Part shown: one piece after another, positions 40,404 to 49,958 of the stretch
Layout: each line of letters begins with the position of its first letter
Numbering within the stretch: position 1 is the stretch's first letter
Source: Schizosaccharomyces osmophilus
Lineage: Eukaryota > Ascomycota > Schizosaccharomycetes > Schizosaccharomycetales > Schizosaccharomycetaceae
Assembly: GCF_027921745.1 (NCBI RefSeq)
Contig: NC_079239.1
Coordinates: 337,501 to 401,500 of the forward strand
Length of the DNA: 64,000 bases
Direction of reading: 5' to 3'
Made by a program: the position numbers and the translations under genes
Notes under the pieces: model-generated
Seen by the model: the letters and a program-made list of their open reading frames with translations, nothing else
Databases searched by the model: none
Told to the model about the DNA's origin: nothing

Positions 40404-42827
40404 TCAAGGACAGACATAATCTAACCACGAAGGATGCATATTTCCCAACCAGCTACCCTCGATATCCATTCCTTGGTCGGCATTGGCCCAGCTCAACAAA
40501 GAAGAATCATTGGCAAGATCAGGCGTAGTTTTGTTTGTATCCCACGCAGCGCCAACCTTTTTAATATATTCATCCAAGTCATTAGCATCCAACGAAAAAG
40601 AATTATCATCAGGAAGAGAAAACCAACTCATGTCTGCATGCATGGGAGTTGATCCAGGGGTTAAAGATGCACTAGACTGTTTGGTTGATACACTCGGTGT
40701 ATAACTACCAGCAAAACTTGTCGGAGTAGATTTATCGTTTTTAGAGGCGACTTCGGCTATCCAGCGTTGCCAAGCCATAAATCCTGATTGACTAGAATTA
40801 TTCCCAGCTGAACGTATACCCTTCAAATGTGTATCGAACAGACGTATGATTTTAGCACAATTCTTTGCTGGTTCATTGCCCTCTGCCATGTAATCAAGAG
40901 CTGCGTATGCGTATTCCATAGCAATGTCGTCTTCCTGGCAAGGCTCCGTTACACAATGTAATAGAACAACGAGAGCACTCGAAAATGTATAATTATAATC
41001 AAAAAAGGAATAGCAAGATAGCTGAGAGTGCTGTTGGAGTAAATGTACAAGAGATATTAAATGCCTAGCTGCAAGAATGCAATCCTCATTGATACGATTT
41101 ACTCTGGGTGAGTTTTTGGCATTCTTCATTTTATGCAGCAAGACAGGGCGAGACATGATTATTATAGCTTGGTCATATGTCATGTGAAGATGAACGTTAG
41201 CACGGAATAAAGGATGGTTTGGATCTAAGTTTTCGAGGATTTGAAAAGGAGGCAAGGATTGTTTCCACTCGTTCAGATCAGCTCGCAAAGATTCAATAAT
41301 AGTAATCGGATTTTTCTTGTAATTCACAGTCCCATACAGCTCTTCCATGGTCTTTCCCATAATCTGAGCAATTTTTGACATGGATATAATGTTATGAACA
41401 TTAGAAGCTGAACCTTCAATTTCAAGCTCTGGGACTACAGTTGGTAAAGCAGCATCGCATTCGCCGTCCGCAATTGAAAGAGGACGTCCAGTGGCAATGC
41501 TAATCAGACGATCCATTGTATAAACTGACCACCATAAACGGTTGCGGAGTTCTTTTGTTTTAGGATCAATGTCTGGATTTTCGCAACTTCGATGTAGACC
41601 ATTGGCGACGGCTGCTGTAAGGGCAAGACCGAAATAAGTATAGGAGCTTTTTTGGGATAGTGTTGATTGAAGATATAAGCCTATTAATAAAGAAACTTGA
41701 ACAAGACTAGGTTTACATTGCTGTATAACTTGAGGGAGTAAAAGGCGAGCGGTATCAAAAAACTGCTTTCCAGGATTGTCAAGTAAGGTGCTTGCAGATT
41801 GGACTTCAAGGTGAGCAAATTGACTTCCCAATGCAAAAATCATCATAACTAAACTAAGAAATCCAGGGTCAACTGAAGGATTATTTTGATAATTTATAAT
41901 AATATTCAGTCGGTAGCGTAAAAGTGTCTCATGATAGAAAAAGAAATTTGCCTGAACATGTCTATAAAATGCTTTAATTAAGAAGTCGGCAACTTCGGAG
42001 GGAGGCAAAAGGCTTAGGCCTTGATTAACTGCGTTCACATCATGTTCATTAGGGGAATAGACAGGATGGGAATATGAATAAGTACTCAAGTCAGAAAAGG
42101 AGGGATCGGCAAGGATTTCGCTTTGAACCGAATCAACGAAAGCTTCACCTGCCGAGGCACCAATATAACGAGATTCTCCGTTTTCAACTTTGATCTTTCC
42201 AATGAGTCTCATAATCTCGTCCACATTTTGGTCGTTAGAGTCACCATTTGAAGCAGTGCTGTCATATTCTTCCTGATAATGGTGCTCGGTGTTATCATTC
42301 CATTGACGAGTTTCTGGAATTAGCACAGGTTCTGTGTTGTTTTGTTGTTTATTGGTATCAGGAATGGCAGCAGCGGGATGTAAGAAATCATAATTAGTCG
42401 AGAAAGGAGAGGTTGCAGTAACATTTGAAAATATTTCATTTGGAAGAATCGGATCCGGTCGTTTGCTAAGAGAAGTGGATAAATTCACCAAAGAATCAGT
42501 CGAATACTGAGAGATCTTTGCACCACAAAGTCGTTCCATCATGTATTCAAGACACTGATACCTCTTTGAGAGATTCGTAAAATATTCTCGTTTCATTTCA
42601 GCACCTCGTTCTTCTCGCATTGGATATACGCATTGTAAGTCGTTTAAAGCGCATGCTTTGCAAGGATTGCCGCCTTCACAGCGAACTTTTTTCGTTTTAC
42701 AATTTAAACAGGCTACTCCGATGCGACGTCTTCGTTCGTTCGGCACGCGTCGACGACGATTATGCTCTTCATTTTTTATTGCCTCAAAGAATGCGGTCGT
42801 AGTTTTATGTGAAAAATCATTGTTCAT
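40404..42827 (-). CDS. Zn2Cys6 binuclear-cluster transcription factor
   Basis: Single exon, 807 aa. The N-terminal zinc cluster has Cys at residues 40, 43, 50, 56, 59 and 66 (CX2CX6CX5CX2CX6C: ACLNCKTKKVRC, then GGNPCKACALNDLQC), preceded by an Arg-rich stretch. Residues about 270-620 form a fungal-specific transcription factor middle homology region (LPPSEVADFLIKAFYRHV; LRNRLWWSVYTMDRLISIATGRPLSI). The C-terminus is Ser/Thr/Asp-rich and may activate. The syntenic S. pombe gene, between the GH76 gene and rhp55, is an uncharacterised regulator of about 780 aa. Targets are unknown. It is divergent from rhp55 over about 600 bp. Confidence 0.93.
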   Translation of the reverse strand: MNNDFSHKTTTAFFEAIKNEEHNRRRRVPNERRRRIGVACLNCKTKKVRCEGGNPCKACALNDLQCVYPMREERGAEMKREYFTNLSKRYQCLEYMMERLCGAKISQYSTDSLVNLSTSLSKRPDPILPNEIFSNVTATSPFSTNYDFLHPAAAIPDTNKQQNNTEPVLIPETRQWNDNTEHHYQEEYDSTASNGDSNDQNVDEIMRLIGKIKVENGESRYIGASAGEAFVDSVQSEILADPSFSDLSTYSYSHPVYSPNEHDVNAVNQGLSLLPPSEVADFLIKAFYRHVQANFFFYHETLLRYRLNIIINYQNNPSVDPGFLSLVMMIFALGSQFAHLEVQSASTLLDNPGKQFFDTARLLLPQVIQQCKPSLVQVSLLIGLYLQSTLSQKSSYTYFGLALTAAVANGLHRSCENPDIDPKTKELRNRLWWSVYTMDRLISIATGRPLSIADGECDAALPTVVPELEIEGSASNVHNIISMSKIAQIMGKTMEELYGTVNYKKNPITIIESLRADLNEWKQSLPPFQILENLDPNHPLFRANVHLHMTYDQAIIIMSRPVLLHKMKNAKNSPRVNRINEDCILAARHLISLVHLLQQHSQLSCYSFFDYNYTFSSALVVLLHCVTEPCQEDDIAMEYAYAALDYMAEGNEPAKNCAKIIRLFDTHLKGIRSAGNNSSQSGFMAWQRWIAEVASKNDKSTPTSFAGSYTPSVSTKQSSASLTPGSTPMHADMSWFSLPDDNSFSLDANDLDEYIKKVGAAWDTNKTTPDLANDSSLLSWANADQGMDIEGSWLGNMHPSWLDYVCP

Positions 42828-43426
42828 TTTTCCCTTTATAAGCAGTACTTGTATTAACCTTTAGTCTTCAAGAATCATACCAAACGTAATAAAAATGGTA
42901 TTTAATTCTGGGTTGAAGGATATTGGATTGGTCTTGGTAGAAATTTACCACACCGTGCATTGTAGAAGTACTTCAGTACAGTTAAACAATAAACAAAAAT
43001 GAATAAAAATTGAATTTGATTAAAATTTTGATACTTACAATTTTATTGTATTTTAAACCATGGAACTATGATAGAGCTACATGCATTTTTGTAAGAAAAT
43101 CCAAGTACGAAAACCCTCAGGAAATAGACGTAAAATAATGAAAAATGTTAAAACTTTTGAAGCGTATTCTTTTGTTTTGATGAAAAACAAAGCAAGTTCA
43201 CCTTTTAGCGTGGTGCTGAATTGGGATTGCTGGCTGATTTTAAGAGCACGCCCTATAAGTTCTCTTCAGCAATAGTTTACGTGTATACAGCTTTGAAAAT
43301 ACTGCTTTATGATTTATTTATAAATCCTAAGTAGTGTGCATAAAGTCCTTATTGTAGTGATATTTCGCGCGGAGTCTCTTTATACTACCAAGTGCCCTTC
43401 ATCGTTTACTTTGTGTTTTCCTATGA
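42828..43426. promoter_or_regulatory. Shared divergent promoter region of the Zn2Cys6 gene and rhp55
   Basis: About 600 bp between two divergent starts. A TATA-like TTTATAAG lies on the left side at about 42834-42841 (CTTATAAA on the minus strand). The 64-codon ORF at 43081-43275 is not supported. Confidence 0.45.
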
Positions 43427-44560
43427 ATGATATCTAGTCAACGTACGTGAAATAACAAGAAAAAAAATGAATAACTTTCTATTCAGTTAAATTCACTCTA
43501 ATAATCAACTACTAATGTAAGATCAGACCGTCTAAGTACGCAACCTGCAATTCGCGCGTACGAAGCGTTTTCCGCTCCTGGTTTTAGCTTTAATTCAAAG
43601 CTATTAAACGAAGCTTTCGGTGGCACTGGGTTGAAGCGAGGATTTGTGTCTGAAATATGCGGTGCTCCTGGCATGGGTAAAACGAGCCTTTCTTTAGTTC
43701 TCACCGCAAATGCACTGCTTTCAGGAACCAAAGTCCTTTGGATAGAGACGTGTCATCCTATCCCATTGTCCCGTTTGCGATATATGTTGCAAAGTCAAGT
43801 CCCATCGTCTCAGGAGGAAGACAATTTTAGTACGTTGGACGAGTACTTGCAACTCTTAGATGTTTATTATGCTCCTTCTTTGGCAAACTTGTTGGTATAT
43901 TTGAAAACTTTCGATGATGATTTGAAACAAGATGATATCGGTTTAATCATTATCGACAACTTGTCTATGCCTATTCAATTGGCCTTTCCTACGTGCCCAG
44001 ATGACTATGCATATTTGAGGCAGCGTCGAAGTACCAGCTCACGGAAGACCTCAATGGAATCTTTGGGCAAGGAGAATATGGATTCCGGCCTTGAAAAAGA
44101 AGTTGCTTCCAAAGAACTGATTGATCCCTTCCCCAGTTCCCAAACAAATCTCAACAAACGAAAACGTGTTGTTGGAGATATCAATTCTATGCTAAGTAGA
44201 ATTTCGGCCGCATACCAAATAGCTATACTTGTCACTACCCAAATGACCTCGAAAGTGGTGTCCGGTATGGGTGCAAAACTTATCCCATTTTTAAGCACTA
44301 ATTGGCTTGATAAGGTGTCTTCTCGCTTAGTTCTGTATTGTCGGCATCCTATGGAAAATGACAAGTTCGATGGCAATTTTGAATCGAATATCAGTCATCA
44401 GTCACTACGTTATGCTTACATGGCAAAACAATTGCCAGGCACCTCTATTGATTCTGAACTTTTATTCTATGTTACAGAGAATGGGTTAATGGATTGTCGG
44501 AGCTTACCAATAAACAGCTCGCAACGCAGGAAACGTAGCTTAATGGAGACAGACTTATGA
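43427..44560 (+). CDS. rhp55: RecA-family recombination mediator Rhp55 (Rad55 homologue), 2 exons
   Basis: Exon 1 is 43427-43442 (MISSQ plus one base). The 84-nt intron has donor GTACGT, branch TACTAAT and acceptor ATCAG. Exon 2 is 43527-44560. The result is 349 aa; S. pombe Rhp55 is about 350. The long frame has no usable ATG in exon 2, which requires the short exon. Walker A is GAPGMGKT (51-58) and Walker B LIIIDNLS. LSRISAAYQIAILVTTQM matches the RecA/Rad51 core. Rhp55-Rhp57 helps load Rhp51 on RPA-coated DNA during recombinational repair. A short overlapping uORF (ATG at 43423, stop at 43435-43437) begins 4 nt before the start. Confidence 0.9.
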
Positions 44561-45178
44561 TGACTGAATGCCTTCATATGCACTTGTACACTGCTGGTCT
44601 TTTCCCCGTAATAATGTGCTAAAATCGCTTATTATAGTAACAGTGACTTATATTATTTTTTGAACCTCGGACAAAGCACTTGAAATACTCTGGTCATTCT
44701 TTACACAGTTGTGATTTCATCATTTTGTAATATCTTCTTAAGAGAAAAAAATCACAGATTGTCATTTTTATATAATTATGAAAGAAGGGATTTGTAACTA
44801 GCTGAAAGATAATGACTTCAGACGAAGTATTAGTCCTCTTAATGCTACTGATCAAGGCACGAAGTGACTCATCGAAGGATGACAGCACATTTTCGAAATG
44901 AATACAGTGTTTAAATGATGACGTCTATGAAGCCTTTAAGTAATTAAAATATCCCCAAGGATCTCCTAAAATTCTAACCGGTCATCGTCTGATTTAGTTC
45001 CTTATAAGAAGAACTCGCGGTTGTTGACACAAAGATAGTGCTATTAACCAACTGATTTGAATTTACTAATTATGTAAGTAACTCTTATAGCTTTCAAAAG
45101 ATACTTATATTAACTTCGGATTTCCAGTGTGCATTACATTTGAATCAATTAGCGGTTTAGTGATCAATCATTATCAAG
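44561..45178. other. Intergenic between rhp55 and pil2
   Basis: About 620 bp, AT-rich. Only a 64-codon antisense ORF without support. It should contain the pil2 promoter. Confidence 0.4.
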
Positions 45179-46318
45179 ATGAACTCCGCCTCTCGTTCTC
45201 ACACGATTCATACTCTTCGGGGTACACCTGCGTCTCACCAACGACAGGTTCCTCGTTCCACCACAAGAAGAAGTTATAAGGTTCCTCGTGTGGGTACTCA
45301 AGTACGCAGCAATCATATTGGTATGTTCACCCCTGAAATGGCCAAGCGCCTAGCTGTTCTTGTTAAAATGGAGAAAGGCCTACTTAGAACTTATGAAGTT
45401 CTTGCCGATGAGCGCAAAGCATGCGCGAACCAGTTGTCCTACTGGGGTGAGGATTGTGATGATGATATTAGCGACATCAGTGATAAGATTGGTGTCCTTC
45501 TTTACCAAATTGGTGAACAAGAAGACCAAATGATCGATAAGCATGATCAATATCGTATTTCTTTGAAGAGTATTCGTAACATTGAAGCTAATGTTCAACC
45601 TGCACGTGAAAGGAAAGAAAAGATTTTGAATTCCATCTATGATCTAAGACAACGTGACTCTGACTCTCCAAAACTTATTTCTTTGGAGCAAGAATTGGTT
45701 CGTGAAGAGGCTGCTTGCTTGGTTGCCGAAGCTCAGCTTACCAACATTACTCGTGAAAATTTCAAGCTTGCTATGACTATTAATGTCGGTACTCTTCTCG
45801 AGCATTCTGAAAAGATTTCTGTTCTTTGCAGTTACGCTAAGAAGATTTTGGATCTTCTTGATGACACTCCAATTACTCCTGGTGAGCCTCGACCCATCTA
45901 TGATGGATACGAAATCACCAAAGATTATGTGTTAGAAGCCGAGAGGGAGATTTCGAACTGGCAATCTCCTTTCGTTACTCCTGAACCTTTGACCGACATT
46001 GATGGACTTCCAATCCAGAGCCATTACCAGCCAGAATACCAAAGAAACACTATTCGATACGATGGTCCAGAGCAGAAAAGGTATAGTCACATCCAAGCCG
46101 CTGATCATGGCCATACTACTGGAACAACTCACAATTACACCGGAAGAGCCTATGACCGTGCGCCGACTGAAGAATTCCAGCCTAATGTCCTTCAAGACAC
46201 TCAATACGTTGACAATTTTGAGGTTGGCGAAGAAGATGATCTTGATGTTGATTCTCAGACTGGCCAAGAACCAGGTTCTTTTGCTGCTTCTCAGCACCCT
46301 CATGCCCTCGCAGCGTAA
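45179..46318 (+). CDS. pil2: Eisosome BAR-domain protein Pil2 (Pil1/Lsp1 family)
   Basis: Single exon, 379 aa. Residues about 45-275 are the Pil1-type BAR domain (MFTPEMAKRLAVLVKMEKGL; LSYWGEDCDDDISDISDKIGVL; FKLAMTINVGTLLEHSEKI). The N-terminal basic segment (STTRRSYKVPRVGTQ) precedes the amphipathic region that inserts in PI(4,5)P2 membranes. The tail is acidic and Gln/His-rich. Eisosome proteins assemble into filaments under furrows in the plasma membrane. S. pombe has Pil1, Pil2 and Meu14. The position between rhp55 and the Sac1 gene points to Pil2, the spore-expressed one; naming depends on synteny as I remember it. Confidence 0.9.
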   Translation: MNSASRSHTIHTLRGTPASHQRQVPRSTTRRSYKVPRVGTQVRSNHIGMFTPEMAKRLAVLVKMEKGLLRTYEVLADERKACANQLSYWGEDCDDDISDISDKIGVLLYQIGEQEDQMIDKHDQYRISLKSIRNIEANVQPARERKEKILNSIYDLRQRDSDSPKLISLEQELVREEAACLVAEAQLTNITRENFKLAMTINVGTLLEHSEKISVLCSYAKKILDLLDDTPITPGEPRPIYDGYEITKDYVLEAEREISNWQSPFVTPEPLTDIDGLPIQSHYQPEYQRNTIRYDGPEQKRYSHIQAADHGHTTGTTHNYTGRAYDRAPTEEFQPNVLQDTQYVDNFEVGEEDDLDVDSQTGQEPGSFAASQHPHALAA

Positions 46319-47128
46319 ACTGAATTTGAAGCTTCTGATGGCATTTGAAGAGCATTTGGTGCTTTACGTTTATAACACCAACTCTCTGTTTTGATTAAGA
46401 TTAAATCTTTTTGTTTGATCATTACATCCTTTATAATCGTCTATCTATTTCATCGGATTCTATGTTTTGATTACGTTTTACGTTAATTTTCCAGTAACTT
46501 TGTGTTTCTTTCTTTATTTATTAGTTGGTATCGACGATTCAAGAATCTTTTTTGTTTTTATTTTAATAATGGCGAATAGTAATAATATTTCTAATGTTGG
46601 AAGTGTGGGCAGCTATTGAAATTAATTATCCAGCATAGTGAAACAGATGCTATGCTGCTTTCTGTGAATAAAATTACATATTACAAAATAATATTCAAAA
46701 GTATAACTCATATTCCTAACCTTTGTGGATAGTCGTTCTTGAACTTCATAATCCTGTTCCTTCAATTGCAAACTTGTAGACAAAAAGCAATCAAGCTGAT
46801 AGCGGCTTTTCATCAATAAATGGTACCTTGAACGCCATCCATTCCCGACCAATTTCAACAATTGACATACAAACTAATGAATCAGGAATTTTTTTTATGG
46901 TAGTACTTTGTCTGCATGAGTAATTTTGCTTAATAGCACTTGTTTACTTTGTTAATATTCAAGTTACATTGTGACCCGCCTGAACATTTGTCTCTTCATC
47001 TCTTCAGAAAATCGTTTGATGAGTTCTCTCTATAAAAGTATTGATTATTCATAATTTGTTTTAAGGAAACAAAACTAGTAAGTATTAATATAGGAGTTTC
47101 TCATTTGAGCTGGATGAGCTAGAGAAAC
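46319..47128. other. Intergenic between pil2 and sac1
   Basis: About 810 bp. A minus-strand stretch (46622-46875) has partly protein-like sequence in two frames (see rejected list), but no complete gene model holds. A TGTTTAC motif lies near 46943. Confidence 0.4.
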
Positions 47129-48964
47129 ATGAATCAGGATGTACGATTTCTTCCAGAGGCAATATATGTTAGTTCTTTAAAAAAAACCCGGTGTCTTCGC
47201 ATTGACAGATCAAATGGCTCCCTTGATTTAAATCAAATTGAGGAATTGCTTGAAATACCACCTCAGTTCAGCAACGTTCAGCTGTATGGGATCATTCGTC
47301 TTAAGTTGTTTAAATACATAATATTAATTACCAAATGTGAACATAATACTACATTCTTGGGGAACAACATCTTCCGTGCAAAAAGTTTTGCTATCCTTCC
47401 AATTGCGAAGACAATCTCAACTCCTTTAGAGCCACAAATGGTACAAGATGAAGAAGAGCGGTACTATTTATATCTTCTAAAGCGACATCTTTACCATGGA
47501 CAGATCCTGTTTAGTCCTTCAATGGATTTGACCAACTCTTTACAGCGTTCTCATAACGTTTCTTTAGGTTCTCATAAAAGGTTTACATCAAACTTTCGCT
47601 TTTTTTGGAATAAGTACACGAACGAAGAGTTGCTGTCTTTGGCAATGAACAATCCCCAGTATTTGGGGTACGTCCAGCCCATGATTCAGGGAAACATATC
47701 TTCTACCAATTTGTTTGTCAAAACACATCATGTTCAGCTGCATATCATTACTCGGCACGCAACAGATCATTCTGGAACAAGATACTTTTCTAGAGGAGTT
47801 GACGAAAATGGAAAAGTTGCAAACTTTAATGAGACAGAACAGGTTTTGTTGATTGATTCTACTCTGATGCCCGAAGAACGAATCCTTCTTTCGTATACTC
47901 AAATTAGAGGAAGCATACCAATGTTTTGGGCCGAAATTAATGACTTAAGATACTTACCTCGGCTGGTGGTACAACCTACTACATATAGTGAGGCAGCTTT
48001 TGAACGGCATTTCGAAGATTTAGCTTCCGATTACCAAAATGAGATCGTTGTAGTCAGTTTGTTAGATCATAAAGGTCGTGAAGGGGTACTACAGAAGAAT
48101 TTTAAAAAGATTTGCACCGAATCTCCCAAGCCAGTAAAATATTGTGAGTTCGATTATCATTCTCAGGGAAGTTGCAACATTCCTCATTTATTTGCTAAGT
48201 TGCAAGACGTTCTGTTAAAAGGAAGCTTTTACTCCGAGTATGGTTCTCGTGTTGTTTCCGAGCAGCAAAACCTGATACGCACAAATTGCATGGATTGCTT
48301 GGACCGTACAAACGTCGTGCAAGCAGAAACAGCGCTTTTAATCCTGAATCTGCAATTACAAAAAGTAGGAATCTTAAGCAATTCTGAGACGATTGAAGAT
48401 TTTCGGGAATTTGTTCAAGGGTTTCGAAATGTATGGGCCAACACAGGAGACTACGTTAGCCATTTGTACACGTGCACCCCGGCATTAAAAGGAGATGTAA
48501 CTCGTACTGGGAAAAGAACGATGAAAGGTATGTATGAAGACTTCATTAATTGTTTAAAGCGATATATGTACAACAACTTCTGCGATGGTGCTCTTCAAGA
48601 TAGCTTTGATCTGGGTCTGGGTGCCTTTCGACCGATTTCTTCAGTTTCTTCCTCTCTGATGTTTCATCGAATATCGTGGGCCCATTGTATTCCACCTGCT
48701 TTTTCCGCCGTATCTATCCTGTGGTTGCTTTTGCAAGGATTCATGGGTACTGGTTCTTTGCTATTTGAGTTGTCCTTGGGCACGTCAGGTTTTCTTTCTT
48801 TACTCTATGTAATACTTCATAGAAAAAGCTACATAAATTGGCCACGGTTATTACCTCCAAAATACGCTAGTACGGGATGGTTTTCGATTCGTCACTTGGT
48901 GAGATCTTGGTTTACAAAAGTTTTTCGTTTTCTTCGGTTTGGTTCTTTCAAGAAAAAGGTTTAG
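47129..48964 (+). CDS. sac1: Phosphoinositide phosphatase Sac1 (ER membrane)
   Basis: Single exon, 611 aa. The SAC domain covers about residues 60-470, with the CX5R(T) catalytic motif TNCMDCLDRTN at about 388-394, and LGYVQPMIQGNI and QIRGSIPMFW typical of Sac1. Two transmembrane segments lie at about 518-540 and 545-565. The protein ends KKKV, a dilysine (KKxx) ER-retrieval signal. Sac1 hydrolyses mainly PI4P at ER contact sites. Family length is about 600-620. It lies beside pil2 in the order I recall for S. pombe. Confidence 0.93.
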   Translation: MNQDVRFLPEAIYVSSLKKTRCLRIDRSNGSLDLNQIEELLEIPPQFSNVQLYGIIRLKLFKYIILITKCEHNTTFLGNNIFRAKSFAILPIAKTISTPLEPQMVQDEEERYYLYLLKRHLYHGQILFSPSMDLTNSLQRSHNVSLGSHKRFTSNFRFFWNKYTNEELLSLAMNNPQYLGYVQPMIQGNISSTNLFVKTHHVQLHIITRHATDHSGTRYFSRGVDENGKVANFNETEQVLLIDSTLMPEERILLSYTQIRGSIPMFWAEINDLRYLPRLVVQPTTYSEAAFERHFEDLASDYQNEIVVVSLLDHKGREGVLQKNFKKICTESPKPVKYCEFDYHSQGSCNIPHLFAKLQDVLLKGSFYSEYGSRVVSEQQNLIRTNCMDCLDRTNVVQAETALLILNLQLQKVGILSNSETIEDFREFVQGFRNVWANTGDYVSHLYTCTPALKGDVTRTGKRTMKGMYEDFINCLKRYMYNNFCDGALQDSFDLGLGAFRPISSVSSSLMFHRISWAHCIPPAFSAVSILWLLLQGFMGTGSLLFELSLGTSGFLSLLYVILHRKSYINWPRLLPPKYASTGWFSIRHLVRSWFTKVFRFLRFGSFKKKV

Positions 48965-49958
48965 GTTGATGATGGTCAATTGTTTACGACTTGTTTAGGC
49001 ATTCTAAAATTCTGAGAAAAAAAACTCGAAGTGCGTATTTTAGAGATCTCGTAAACCTACGAAGCCCTCCTATTTTCACACAATATTAAGCATAAATGAA
49101 GCATCACATCTTCCCCCTTTTATATTTCGGAATGCATTGACGGATGTTCAAATGAATACAACTAATGAATGAAAAACTATTTGTTTACGCTTTCGTTTCT
49201 TCTATGATCTTAATTTAGCGTAACCAAGTTATCTACTGGTTTATGAAATCGCATAAAAAGTTGAATATAAAATTGTAACAAAAGTTTCGTTTCAAGTATA
49301 ACAAATTATATACAGTTTCCAAATAGCATTGGGATAGTATCTTATTATTCCTATTGCATCCAGTAAACCAAAAAAAAAAAAAAAAAAAAAAAAATCTATA
49401 ATGCGCATGATTGCTGAATTCTATACCTCGACTATTACAGACACGATTTTCGAAAGAATAACTACTTTATTTCATTCTTATTTCCTAGAAAACATAGTAG
49501 TTTACTTACTTACTTGTAGGTATCAAGTTACCTTTTTAACTTTCATTGCGTTGTGTAATTTTAAGTTTGTGTCATGTGAAGCTAACACAGTATTCGATGA
49601 ATTTGTTTACGTGTCTGTACCGTTGTACATAGCTTTTGCATATATCAAGCTATTTGGGAAAACCGAAAACATTAGGTTAAATTCGGTGTTTTTTTTTCTT
49701 ATTTTCGCCTTAGGAAAATATAGAAACAGGATTGCTTGTATTCTGGATCAAAAGTATACCGGTACCGAGAGGCTGAGCGGACATACATATTGTACAGATT
49801 CCATGACCTCTATGGTTTCGACTTTGTAGACCTTTTTACTAAAGAATTTCATGAAGGGAATTTGATCCTAAATTCTTTTGTTGAGAGTAGGAAACATAAA
49901 GAACGTTTATTGCGAATATTAAGTTACGTGGTTGAGTTTAGAGTTATTTTGTATAATC
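48965..49958. other. Intergenic between sac1 and the PFKFB-like gene
   Basis: About 1 kb. It holds a 25-A homopolymer (49370-49394), TGTTTAC motifs near 48983, 49186 and 49607, and an ATG-initiated 142-codon ORF at 49401-49829 with hydrophobic segments that I do not accept as a gene but list as a finding. Confidence 0.45.
49370..49394. repeat. 25-nt poly-A tract
   Basis: An uninterrupted run of 25 A between sac1 and the PFKFB-like gene. Likely a nucleosome-depleting tract. Confidence 0.9.

Noticed and set aside
46622-46880. Possible small minus-strand gene between pil2 and sac1 (MSIVEIGREWMAFK in one frame, QLKEQDYEVQERLSTK in another)
   Set aside because: Both pieces look protein-like, but no intron with acceptable donor, branch and acceptor joins them in phase; transcript data would be needed.
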